Below, piece by piece: positions 54,263-62,125 of a stretch of DNA of 64,000 nt. Within the stretch, counting starts at the first letter, position 1; the number at the start of each line of letters is the position of its first letter. The DNA is from Mannheimia indoligenes (GTDB lineage: Bacteria > Pseudomonadota > Gammaproteobacteria > Enterobacterales > Pasteurellaceae): the NCBI RefSeq assembly GCF_036880405.1, contig NZ_JBAJJM010000002.1, forward strand, positions 1 through 64,000, written 5' to 3'. The position numbers and the translations under genes were made by a program. The notes beneath the pieces are model-generated. The model saw only the letters and a list, made by a program, of their open reading frames with translations. It searched no databases and was not told the DNA's origin.

Positions 54263-54715
54263 ATGAAAAAAATCGTTTATATTGATATGGATAATGTGCT
54301 GGTCGATTTCCCAACGGGCATTGCTAAGTTAGATGAACAAACACGGCGGGAATATGAAGGCCGCTACGATGATGTGAAAGGCATTTTTAGCTTAATGGAT
54401 CCGATGCCTGGGGCGATTGATGCGGTCTATAAACTGGCGGAAAAATATGATGTTTATGTGCTTTCCACCGCTCCTTGGTGGAATTCCTCGGCTTGGATTG
54501 ATAAGGTTGAGTGGATTCAAAAGCATTTCGGCATTGATGAAGATTCTGTACTTTATAAACGCCTGATTTTATCCCACCATAAAAATCTGAATCAGGGGGA
54601 TTATTTAATTGATGACCGCACCCGAAACGGAACGGATAAATTTGGTGGTGAGCATATCCATTTCGGACAGCCACAATTTCCAGATTGGAAAGCGGTATTA
54701 GATTATCTACTATAA
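54263..54715 (+). CDS. 5'(3')-deoxyribonucleotidase family protein
   Basis: A 150-residue HAD-type phosphatase. Catalytic YIDMDNVLVDF (residues 5-15) holds the two Asp of motif I; VLSTAPWW (about 69-76) is motif II; KNLNQGDYLIDDRTRNG (about 111-126) holds the acidic motif. Such enzymes remove phosphate from (deoxy)nucleoside monophosphates. Ribosome site GAGGA in the end of the previous gene. Dephosphorylation of dNMPs could limit phage DNA synthesis, but that is speculation here. Confidence 0.88.
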   Translation: MKKIVYIDMDNVLVDFPTGIAKLDEQTRREYEGRYDDVKGIFSLMDPMPGAIDAVYKLAEKYDVYVLSTAPWWNSSAWIDKVEWIQKHFGIDEDSVLYKRLILSHHKNLNQGDYLIDDRTRNGTDKFGGEHIHFGQPQFPDWKAVLDYLL

Positions 54716-54731
54716 AAACGGTAAGCCTTCG

Positions 54732-54777
54732 CAAGCGGTCAGTTTTTTGTAAAAATTTGCAGAAAATGGGCTGCTTG
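54732..54777. repeat. Paired uptake signals after the nucleotidase gene
   Basis: CAAGCGGTC (54732-54740) and GGCTGCTTG (54769-54777, with mismatches), followed by TTATTTTAT. Same place in the intergenic unit as after cobB: uptake pair, then shared dyad. Confidence 0.65.
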
Positions 54778-54787
54778 TTATTTTATA

Positions 54788-54802
54788 CGACACAAAATAT
54801 CG
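54788..54802 (+). promoter_or_regulatory. Shared dyad, site 4 (before the OGFr-like gene)
   Basis: CGACACAAAATATCG. Eleven bases later: TATACT (54814-54819), or TTATAC with a ten-base gap. The gene starts at 54841 behind AAGGAG. Confidence 0.73.
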
Positions 54803-54840
54803 TTGTTCCGTTTTATACTCAGAAAAAATAAGGAGTATCT

Positions 54841-55356
54841 ATGGAAAATCACACTAACACCATGCACCCTATTATTGAATTTTATCAGGGCAAACGTAAA
54901 ACCCGACAGTTTGATCTAAGCCTAGAAGAAGTATGGGGGCTGAATAAACATCTGATGAACCAAGGTTATTTTTGGATTGCGTGGCTATTTCCTGTTGAAA
55001 AGCCGTCTAAACGGAATAATTTAGCCCCTGCATTTCGACCGCAAGATACCGAGTTTTTCCGAAATTCACCTGAAATTCAACAAAGATTTATTGGCTCTTT
55101 CGAGCATATTATTCGCTATTGGGGGATTTACCTTGAAGAGGGTGAATTAAAAGTGACGGAAGAAGTCCAAAATCGTCATTATTGGATTCGGCGTATTGGT
55201 CACGAAGATAAAAAAATTTCTCGCATTATCGTGAGTTTAGATTTATGCGGCCAGCCTGAATTAGCAAGAAAGTTACAAAAAATTGCGGTTCAGATGGGGT
55301 TGGAAAAAGGCACGCCGAATCCTGAAACGGTGGAGATTTGGCGGAATTTGATCTGA
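54841..55356 (+). CDS. Opioid growth factor receptor (OGFr) N-terminal domain-like protein
   Basis: A 171-residue soluble protein. HPIIEFYQGK (residues 9-18), WIAWLFPVEKPSKRNNLAPAF (in parts, 45-65) and FIGSFEHIIRYWGI near 83-96 follow the pattern of the OGFr conserved region (FY-G, D-IQWLFP, N-AP, S-mL-FyG), as I remember it. Bacterial homologues are annotated but have no known role. It is a single-gene unit with its own dyad. Confidence 0.6.
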   Translation: MENHTNTMHPIIEFYQGKRKTRQFDLSLEEVWGLNKHLMNQGYFWIAWLFPVEKPSKRNNLAPAFRPQDTEFFRNSPEIQQRFIGSFEHIIRYWGIYLEEGELKVTEEVQNRHYWIRRIGHEDKKISRIIVSLDLCGQPELARKLQKIAVQMGLEKGTPNPETVEIWRNLI

Positions 55357-55452
55357 TTTTTTGATAGTAATTGTTTTTTTTTTGAGCAGTTTGTTATACT
55401 TGTCGCATTGTCAATTTGAGATATCGTATTTCGATAAGAACAGGGGATAAAG

Positions 55453-56160
55453 ATGAATATTGAAATATTAGATTCATTTTTTCAGCATTGGGGGAAAATT
55501 TCTTTAGAGAAAGAAAGTGAAGTAAAAGAAGTCATTGTGCCAAATATAATATCAATGCAGAAGTTTTTTGATGGATATAAACCGGTTTATCAAAAAATTG
55601 AGATGCAAAAGCAAGATGGATTAATGCTGAATATTTGGGAAGCTGCTAATTTAGGTAGAAATGAGGTTCGCAACAGTAAAACATTAAGATGGTTTTTAGA
55701 TATGTATGCGGATCATGGTCAAAAAACGCTCTTTTTGAGAGAGTTTCTGAAGTGTTTACCTGAGCCATGGTATTCTATTTCTATCGGAAATTATTGGGCA
55801 ACAGAAGAATGTTGTCCATTAGGTTATGAGACGGAACGTGTTGATATTGAAATTGATGCAGAGAATTTTTTACTTTTTATTGAAGTAAAAATAGATGCGT
55901 TTGAGGGAGATAGACAGCTAGAACGTTACTATGATACAGCAGTACTGAAAGCCAAAGAGCGACCTTTTGGTATTGTTTATTTAACAAAGGATGGAATATT
56001 ACCAAAGGAACATCAGAATAAAATTGAGTTTATGGGGATATCTTGGAAAATGCTTGCATATAATTGGCAAAAATTTACAAATAAAACATTGAAAGAAAAC
56101 CCTAATAATCGTGCTGTTTGGTTAGCTGAACAATTTATTGAGCATATTTCGTCTTTTTAG
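55453..56160 (+). CDS. PD-(D/E)XK nuclease family protein
   Basis: A 235-residue protein. Likely catalytic set: Glu71 (NEVRNSKTLRWFLD), Asp131 in ERVDIEID, Glu144-Val-Lys146 (FIEVK) and Gln155 (QLERYYD), the order and spacing of the PDDEXK_4 group. AT-rich compared with its flanks, and 15 bases before the next gene, with which it forms a pair. AGGGG ribosome site. No shared dyad is present upstream; instead there is ATATCGTATTTCGAT at about 55421. Confidence 0.78.
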   Translation: MNIEILDSFFQHWGKISLEKESEVKEVIVPNIISMQKFFDGYKPVYQKIEMQKQDGLMLNIWEAANLGRNEVRNSKTLRWFLDMYADHGQKTLFLREFLKCLPEPWYSISIGNYWATEECCPLGYETERVDIEIDAENFLLFIEVKIDAFEGDRQLERYYDTAVLKAKERPFGIVYLTKDGILPKEHQNKIEFMGISWKMLAYNWQKFTNKTLKENPNNRAVWLAEQFIEHISSF

Positions 56161-56175
56161 ACTAAGGAAAATACT

Positions 56176-56802
56176 ATGAGTAAAACACAAGCGGTTAAAT
56201 TAATTTTAGAAAATTTATCAATGATTGAAGAAGTTTACAATTTTGTTGATAAAGAATTATCTCCCTCATTATTTAATGCTATTGATAATACTATAAAAGA
56301 TGAGTTAGGTGATTGGGTTGGTTTTTTTGATTTCTATGAAAATGATACAACATTTTGCCCGAAGCATTTTTTGACAGCTGAGTTAAACAAAACTTTGGAT
56401 TATAGAAATAGCATCGCAAGATATACTTTCTATCAAGTAGATGATATTAATTATTACTGGATTTCGAATCTATTTAATATCAATGGAAATTTGATGAAAT
56501 TTACATTTGTAGGACATTGGGGGAATGAGAATTTTAATTTCACTAACGGAAAATGGAAAAAGTTTTGTCAGCAAGAGAATGAAAAATATCCTCAAATTCA
56601 GAAAGCTGGTTTTAAATTTAATGAAAAAGAAGGTAACTGGTATTTACCAATCCAGCCATTAAATATTCATAAAGTCATTGAATGTTACGAGAGTGATTTA
56701 GACGAAGCAATGGATCCGATTCGTGATGCTTGCAGAATACTTTTAGAGACTCATATTTATTTTGAGAAAATTATGGAAGATGCTAAATCTTATAAAGGAT
56801 AA
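56176..56802 (+). CDS. Protein of unknown function, partner of the PD-(D/E)XK nuclease
   Basis: A 208-residue soluble protein not recognised. Features: GDWVGFFDFYENDTTFCPKHF near residue 44, YYWISNLFNINGNLMKFTFVGHWGNENFNF near 94-123, and a helical C-terminus. The gene is AT-rich like the nuclease gene and probably co-transcribed with it. It could be an immunity, targeting or regulatory partner of the nuclease; the sequence does not say which. Confidence 0.6.
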   Translation: MSKTQAVKLILENLSMIEEVYNFVDKELSPSLFNAIDNTIKDELGDWVGFFDFYENDTTFCPKHFLTAELNKTLDYRNSIARYTFYQVDDINYYWISNLFNINGNLMKFTFVGHWGNENFNFTNGKWKKFCQQENEKYPQIQKAGFKFNEKEGNWYLPIQPLNIHKVIECYESDLDEAMDPIRDACRILLETHIYFEKIMEDAKSYKG

Positions 56803-56826
56803 ATAAACTCTGGCTAAGTTTATTAC

Positions 56827-56864
56827 AGCCCTAATAGGATATTACGAGCCTATTAGGGCTTTTC
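56827..56864 (+). terminator. Intrinsic terminator after the nuclease pair
   Basis: AGCCCTAATAGG (56827-56838) is fully complementary to CCTATTAGGGCT (56849-56860), followed by TTTC. No uptake signal in the arms. Confidence 0.88.
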
Positions 56865-56934
56865 AATTTCCGACAGCTTTTCTACCGCTATAATCCGCTC
56901 GTCCGTTCAAACATATACCATAAAGCACTAAATG

Positions 56935-56949
56935 CGACATAAATTGTCG
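56935..56949 (+). promoter_or_regulatory. Shared dyad, site 5 (before the AAA+ gene)
   Basis: CGACATAAATTGTCG (five of six arm pairs). Exactly ten bases later: TAAAAT (56960-56965). The gene starts at 56998 behind AAAGGA. Confidence 0.75.
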
Positions 56950-56997
56950 TATTAATAAGTAAAATTACTGATGTGAAATCAGCAAAAGGAATGTTTT

Positions 56998-59055
56998 ATG
57001 AGTAACTATCAATTAAACCCTTCAACTTTTTCGCTTTATAGTGAAAAAATCGTGTTAGAAATTATGTGTGAGCATAATGGTTTTAATAAATTCTTAAATC
57101 TTCGAGGTTGGGCAGACGATAGATTAGCTTATTCATTAGGTCTAAAGTCTGAGTGGGATAATGAAGAGAGTAATGAAATTGTTAAGTCTCTATTGAAAGC
57201 TCGGTATCAAGCGATTAAAAATGTTGAGTTATATCCTTCGCCTGAATTAGATATCGCCTACCGAAATATCCAAAAATTAGCGGAATATATTGATCTAAAT
57301 GCCACAGAAAAAGCGATTTTTACGCTAGTTACACATATTAAAGCGGAAGAAATGTTAGAAAATGGTCTTGAATATTTAGGGCAATTTAATTCGTCATCAT
57401 CAATGAAATTTATTGCTAAATTGCTTGATTTAGACGAGCAAGAAGTGAAGTGTGCTTTATCTAAAAGTCAGAAATTAAAACGTTATGGTTTAATCGAACA
57501 ATCCCGACATAATACTGATTTAGAGGGCTTTTTAGAGTGGGGAAATACGCTTGATTTTAATGAGTTTATTAGTGAACCATTAGATCAAGAATCCCTATTA
57601 AAACAATGTTTAAAAATTGCCGAATCGCCTAAATTATCACTTTTTCATTTTGAGTATATTCAAGAAAACGTTGCAATGATGAAAGCCTACTTATCACAAG
57701 CCTTAAATACTCAACAAAAAGGTGTGAATCTATTGATTTACGGCAAGCCCGGAACAGGGAAAACAGAGCTTGCGACATTATTGGCAAATGAATTAAATAC
57801 AGCAGCCTATACTTTAAGTTTTGAAGATGAAGCCGGCGAAGCCGTTTCTGCCAAAAATCGTTTAAATAGCTGTGTGTTGGCACAAACGTTACTAGCTGAT
57901 CGAAATGCACTGATTATTTTTGATGAAATTGAAGATGTTTTTGCAGGTTCATTTTCAGCTCGTTCAGAAGCACAATCTAAAAAGGCGTGGGTAAATCATT
58001 TTTTAGAAAATAATAATGTCCCGATGATTTGGATTTCAAATTCAGTCGATTGCATTGACAACGCCTATCTCCGCCGCTTTGATATGGTGTTTGAAATGCC
58101 GATGTTGCCGAATAAACATAAAGAAAGTTTGATTAGTGCATTGGCAGGAGAAAAACTCTCTCCCGACTATATCCGCTATTTCGCCCAAAATGCCGATTTA
58201 TCGCCGGCGGTATTAACTCGTACTTTTAATGTGATGAACTGCCTCCCTATCGAAAACCAAGCGGATTTTGCCGGAAAAGCGTTGGGAATGTTTAATCAAA
58301 CGCTGGTTTCGCAAGGTTTCCGCAAAATTGAACCGCTTGTTGAAAGCAAAATTGCCTACAATTTAGATTGGGTAAATTGTGCGGAAAATATGCACAAAAT
58401 CAGCGAGGGGCTAAAACGCACCAAACGTGGGCGAATTTGTTGCTACGGTCCACCGGGAACTGGCAAAACCGCTTGGGCAAATTGGTTGGCACAGAAAATG
58501 GGATTGCAAACCTTGGTTTGTCAAGGTTCGGATTTATTAAGCTCTTATGTGGGAGAAACGGAGCAAAAGATTGCTGAAGCGTTTCGCCGAGCCAAAGAGA
58601 ACAATATGGCTCTGATTTTTGATGAAGTGGATACCTTTCTGTTTGCTCGTGAAAGCGGGCAACGCAGTTGGGAGCATAGCCAAGTTAATGAAATGCTGAC
58701 GCAAATCGAAAAATTTGAAGGCTTACTGATCGTTTCCACCAACTTAATGGATAATCTTGACCCAGCCGCATTACGCCGTTTTGATCTCAAACTCCATTTT
58801 GGCTATTTAAACGTGGAACAACGTAAAACTGTCGCTATCAGTCAAGCGAAAAAATTGGAGCTGCCTGAGTTGAATGAGCAAGAGCTTTCCCGTTTTGATT
58901 ACTTGGAGAATCTCACCTTAGGCGATTTTACAGTGGTGGCTCGCCGACATCGGTTTGCTCCCTTTGAACATTGTACGGATTGGCTTGAAGCACTGGAAGC
59001 GGAATTATGGCTAAAACCTAAAGTGGAAACGAATTTGGAAAAATGGGTGCTTTAA
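56998..59055 (+). CDS. Tandem AAA+ ATPase
   Basis: A 685-residue protein. A mostly helical N-terminal region (1-240) without recognised motifs is followed by two AAA+ modules. Module 1: Walker A YGKPGTGKTELA near residue 248, Walker B IIFDEIEDVF near 305, arginine-type YLRRFD near 358. Module 2: Walker A YGPPGTGKTAWA near 483, Walker B LIFDEVDTFLF near 537, ALRRFD near 596. The layout recalls CDC48-like double-ring remodelers, but overall family is unclear. Monocistronic, with its own dyad and promoter. Substrates unknown; an unfolding or remodelling role is inferred from the motifs. Confidence 0.8.
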   Translation: MSNYQLNPSTFSLYSEKIVLEIMCEHNGFNKFLNLRGWADDRLAYSLGLKSEWDNEESNEIVKSLLKARYQAIKNVELYPSPELDIAYRNIQKLAEYIDLNATEKAIFTLVTHIKAEEMLENGLEYLGQFNSSSSMKFIAKLLDLDEQEVKCALSKSQKLKRYGLIEQSRHNTDLEGFLEWGNTLDFNEFISEPLDQESLLKQCLKIAESPKLSLFHFEYIQENVAMMKAYLSQALNTQQKGVNLLIYGKPGTGKTELATLLANELNTAAYTLSFEDEAGEAVSAKNRLNSCVLAQTLLADRNALIIFDEIEDVFAGSFSARSEAQSKKAWVNHFLENNNVPMIWISNSVDCIDNAYLRRFDMVFEMPMLPNKHKESLISALAGEKLSPDYIRYFAQNADLSPAVLTRTFNVMNCLPIENQADFAGKALGMFNQTLVSQGFRKIEPLVESKIAYNLDWVNCAENMHKISEGLKRTKRGRICCYGPPGTGKTAWANWLAQKMGLQTLVCQGSDLLSSYVGETEQKIAEAFRRAKENNMALIFDEVDTFLFARESGQRSWEHSQVNEMLTQIEKFEGLLIVSTNLMDNLDPAALRRFDLKLHFGYLNVEQRKTVAISQAKKLELPELNEQELSRFDYLENLTLGDFTVVARRHRFAPFEHCTDWLEALEAELWLKPKVETNLEKWVL

Positions 59056-59062
59056 GGAAAGT

Positions 59063-59116
59063 AAGCGGTCGCTTTTTCCTGAAATTTTGCAAAAAATTTC
59101 CCAAATTTGACCGCTT
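59063..59116. repeat. Paired uptake signals between the AAA+ gene and selD
   Basis: AAGCGGTC (59063-59070) faces GACCGCTT (59109-59116), with a TTTTGCAAAA centre. Right boundary of the accessory region. Confidence 0.75.
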
Positions 59117-59160
59117 GTTAGCGTACAATAGGCATAATTTTAATTAATGATGGAGGCGAG

Positions 59161-60201
59161 ATGTCTGAACCGATTAGATTAACCCAGTTCAGCCACGGGG
59201 CGGGTTGAGGTTGTAAGATTTCTCCTAAGGTGTTAGGGACAATTTTACAAACACAGTTAGATAAATTTATCGACCCGAATTTGCTCGTGGGCAATGAAAC
59301 GGCAGACGATGCGGCGGTTTACGATCTAGGCAATGGGCAGGCGATTATCAGCACAACGGATTTCTTTATGCCGATTGTGGATGACCCGTTTGATTTCGGG
59401 CGGATCGCCTCTGCTAACGCCATTAGCGATATTTACGCAATGGGTGGCAAGCCGATTATGGCGATTGCCATTCTTGGTTTTCCTGTAAATAAATTGCCGG
59501 CAGAAGTGGCTCAACAAATTGTTGAAGGTGGGCGTTTTGCCTGTCAGCAAGCTGGTATTGCGTTGGCTGGCGGACATTCTATTGACTCGCCTGAGCCGAT
59601 TTTTGGCTTAGCCGTTACAGGGATTGTGCCGACTGAGCGTGTTAAACGTAACGCTTCGGCAGTTGCCGGCTGTGAACTGTTTTTAACCAAGCCGTTAGGG
59701 ATTGGGGTTTTAACCACTGCCGAGAAAAAAGGCTTGCTCAAGTCGGAACATCAGAATTTGGCAAGTGAAGTGATGTGCCAAATCAACTTAATTGGGGCTG
59801 AATTTTCCGAACTTGATGAAGTAACGGCAATGACTGATGTAACAGGATTTGGGCTGTTGGGGCATTTAAGCGAAGTGTGCCAAGGTTCGAATTTGCGTGC
59901 GGAAGTGCATTTTGCCGATATTCAAACCTTAGAGGGTACTAAAGAGTATATCGCCTTAGGGGCAGTACCGGGTGGAACAAATCGTAACTTTGACAGCTAC
60001 GGGCATTTAATTTCAGCGATGACGGACGAGCAAAAAGCGATTTTATGCGATCCACAAACCTCAGGCGGTTTATTGGTGGCGGTGCTGCCACAAGCGGTCG
60101 AAAAAATCCAACAAATTGCAAATCAAGCAAATGTATCACTATACCACGTTGGCAAATTGCTTGAAATGGAAGAGGGAAAACCACTTATTGAGGTAATTTG
60201 A
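59161..60201 (+). CDS. selD: Selenophosphate synthetase, itself a selenoprotein (in-frame TGA = Sec16)
   Basis: A 346-residue enzyme that makes selenophosphate for selenocysteine and selenouridine synthesis. Codons 1-15 read SEPIRLTQFSHGAG after Met; codon 16 is TGA (59206-59208), followed by GCKISPKVLG. This is the active-site position that is Cys in E. coli SelD and Sec in H. influenzae. Automatic gene calls would start after the TGA, near 59230, and lose the catalytic loop. A short stem-loop just downstream (TCCTA, apical AGGTGT, TAGGGA) fits a bacterial SECIS element. AGGAGG-type site (TGGAGGCGAG) before the ATG. nudJ overlaps its stop by one base. Confidence 0.93.
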
Positions 60202-60677
60202 TGTTTAAACCAAATATAACAATGGCTTGCGTGGTACATTGCAAGGGCAAGTTTTTGTTCGTTGAAGAGATTGAATATGGTAAACGAACACTTAATCAAC
60301 CGGCAGGACATTTAGAACCAAATGAAACGTTGCTGGAAGGGGCAAGCCGAGAGTTGTTTGAAGAAACCGGTATTCGGGCGGAAATGGCAAGCCTTGTTAA
60401 AATTTATCAATGGCAAGCCCCACGCTCTAAAACGGACTATTTGCGTTTTCTGTTTGCGGTAGAGCTTGAAGATTGGCTCGAACCAAAGCCGCAGGATTCG
60501 GATATTACCCAAGCAATGTGGCTCACGTTTGAGGAATTTAACTACTATATTCAGCAGAAGGGGCAATGTGAACGTAGCCCACTGGTGTTGCAATCATTGA
60601 AAGATTATTTGAACGGCGAGCGTTATCCGCTCTCGTTACTAAATGCGTTTGAGTGGAGGAAAAATGCAGCAATTTGA
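60201..60677 (+). CDS. nudJ: NudJ-type Nudix phosphohydrolase
   Basis: A 158-residue hydrolase. The Nudix box GHLEPNETLLEGASRELFEETGI (in parts, residues 35-57) is complete: G-x5-E-x7-REL-x-EETG. The rest (ITMACVVHCKGKFLFVEE and WQAPRSKTDYLRFLF) fits NudJ, which cleaves HMP-PP, nucleoside di- and triphosphates. Its ATG overlaps the selD TGA (TGATG); I do not use the TTG three bases upstream. In E. coli nudJ lies next to mnmA; here it joins selD and ubiH. Confidence 0.9.
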   Translation: MFKPNITMACVVHCKGKFLFVEEIEYGKRTLNQPAGHLEPNETLLEGASRELFEETGIRAEMASLVKIYQWQAPRSKTDYLRFLFAVELEDWLEPKPQDSDITQAMWLTFEEFNYYIQQKGQCERSPLVLQSLKDYLNGERYPLSLLNAFEWRKNAAI

Positions 60678-61857
60678 TGTTGTGATTGTAGGCGGAGCGG
60701 TAAGCGGCTCGGTGTTGGCGTTGGCGTTAAGCAGTTTTTGTCAGCACAAAATCTCCATTGCGATAGTTGAAAAATCGTTGCCCAACTATGAACAACAAGG
60801 CGGTTTTGATGCTCGTAGTATTGCCTTAGCCGAAGGCAGTTTGCAAAAAATGAGCCAAATTCTACCGCTTGCAGGCGAGAATTTGGGCGAGATGATTCAA
60901 GCTATTGCTACCCCAATTCAACAAATCCAAGTAGCAGATAAAGGGCATTTTGGCAAAACTACACTCAAAGCAAGCGAGCAGAATATTCGTCAACTCGGTG
61001 CGGTGGTCGAGCTGGCAAAATTAGGCAAAAATTTAACTGCTTGCATTGAAAAACAGCCGAATATTCACGTTTTTTGCCCGAATGAAGTTAAGTCAATTAA
61101 ACGCTCACAGCAATATTGTGAACTGACGCTAAAAAATGGCGAGAAGCTGAGCTGTTCTTTACTTGTGGCGGCTGATGGTATTCAGTCTCAAATTGCTAAA
61201 CAATGTGGAATAGAAACTGTACAAGTTCGAGATTATAAACAATCAGCCATTATTGCTAATGTAGAGCTGAATAAATGGCATCAATATCAAGCCTTTGAGT
61301 ATTTTACCGAACAAGGACCTTTTGCTTTACTGCCGTTAGGTGGCAATATGATGTCATTGGTTTGGTGTGTGAAAAATGCAGATGAATTGGTGCAGTTGTC
61401 AGATAATGAATTTTTAAGCCGATTACAACATCAATTTGGTTGGAAATTAGGACAGTTTTTGCGTGCCAGCAAGCGGTTTGTTTATCCGCTGATTTTGCAA
61501 AAAGCAGAAAGTCATATCCATCACCGATTAGCTATTGTCGGTAATGCGGCACAGATGCTTCACCCGGTAGCAGGTCAGGGATTTAACTTAGGATTGAGAG
61601 ATTTGTACGCATTGGCAAAGCGAGTAGCAGAAGCCTTTAATCAGGGCAAAGATATTGGCGACTTTTCGTTGTTAGTCGAGTTTGAAAAAGAGAGAGTGCA
61701 AGATCAAAGTCGTATTATCAATGCAACAAGCGGTTTAATTTCTGTCTTTTCTTGCGGAATGTTGCCTATGCAAGTTATGCGGAACTTAGGGCTATTCGCC
61801 GTTTCACACTCGAAAACGGCTAGAGATTTTATAGCTAATCGAGCATTAGGGTGGTAA
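60664..61857 (+). CDS. ubiH: 2-octaprenyl-6-methoxyphenol hydroxylase (ubiquinone synthesis)
   Basis: A 397-residue FAD-dependent monooxygenase of ubiquinone biosynthesis. FAD-binding DVVIVGGAVSGSVLALAL (residues 5-22), FDARSIALAEGS near 53, DGIQSQIAK and the C-terminal GNAAQMLHPVAGQGFNLGLRDL (in parts, about 297-318), the UbiH/I/F signature. I choose UbiH over UbiI or UbiF on overall form; the assignment is probable, not certain. Start at the ATG at 60664 behind GGAGG, 14 bases inside the end of nudJ. Confidence 0.85.
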   Translation: MQQFDVVIVGGAVSGSVLALALSSFCQHKISIAIVEKSLPNYEQQGGFDARSIALAEGSLQKMSQILPLAGENLGEMIQAIATPIQQIQVADKGHFGKTTLKASEQNIRQLGAVVELAKLGKNLTACIEKQPNIHVFCPNEVKSIKRSQQYCELTLKNGEKLSCSLLVAADGIQSQIAKQCGIETVQVRDYKQSAIIANVELNKWHQYQAFEYFTEQGPFALLPLGGNMMSLVWCVKNADELVQLSDNEFLSRLQHQFGWKLGQFLRASKRFVYPLILQKAESHIHHRLAIVGNAAQMLHPVAGQGFNLGLRDLYALAKRVAEAFNQGKDIGDFSLLVEFEKERVQDQSRIINATSGLISVFSCGMLPMQVMRNLGLFAVSHSKTARDFIANRALGW

Positions 61858-61882
61858 AAGTACAAAATCTTAAATTTTCTAT

Positions 61883-61911
61883 TTGACATTGTTGCAAGAG
61901 CGCTATATTAT
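61883..61911 (+). promoter_or_regulatory. Consensus sigma-70 promoter upstream of uraA
   Basis: TTGACA (61883-61888), 17 bases, TATTAT (61906-61911): a near-ideal promoter, with the start expected near 61918. This is about 200 bases before uraA, leaving a long leader. Confidence 0.8.
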
Positions 61912-61934
61912 TCTGCCGTCTAAAAATCAATCCT

Positions 61935-61967
61935 AAGCCTTGAATGAAAATTCAAGGCTTTCCTTTT
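61935..61967 (+). terminator. Intrinsic terminator inside the uraA leader
   Basis: AAGCCTTGAA (61935-61944) pairs fully with TTCAAGGCTT (61951-61960), then TCCTTTT. It lies some 20-45 bases after the expected start of the leader transcript, so it could attenuate uraA or end a very short RNA. Two further dyads follow at 61990-62009 and 62028-62041. Confidence 0.75.
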
Positions 61968-62045
61968 AGTGGAAGCCCTAGAAATTTTGTTTGCCGTAAA
62001 ATCGGCAAAAAAATTTTACCTAAAATTGGCAACCGATTGCCGTAA
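61944..62045 (+). CDS. Possible 33-residue leader peptide of uraA
   Basis: A short open frame, ATG at 61944 to TAA at 62045, encoding a small basic peptide that starts MKIQGFPFSGS. It spans two of the leader dyads. There is only a poor ribosome site, so it may not be translated; I list it because it overlaps the leader structure. Confidence 0.25.
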   Translation: MKIQGFPFSGSPRNFVCRKIGKKILPKIGNRLP

Positions 62046-62125
62046 TCGTTTGCTAAGATGGTTTTGTATGCTTTCATCTGAGTAACTGCAAGAGTTACAT
62101 CGTCATCACACAAAGAGAGTAAAAA

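Noticed and set aside
55421..55435. ATATCGTATTTCGAT before the PD-(D/E)XK gene as a sixth copy of the shared dyad
   Set aside because: Arms and spacing differ from CGACAYAAAnnnTCG and no -10 hexamer lies 10-11 bases later.
56998..59055. AAA+ protein as a BREX, DISARM or Dnd component
   Set aside because: None of the other genes of those systems is present in the window.
59161..59229. selD as a pseudogene because of the TGA at codon 16
   Set aside because: The TGA is at the known active-site Sec/Cys position, the frame stays open on both sides and a stem-loop follows.
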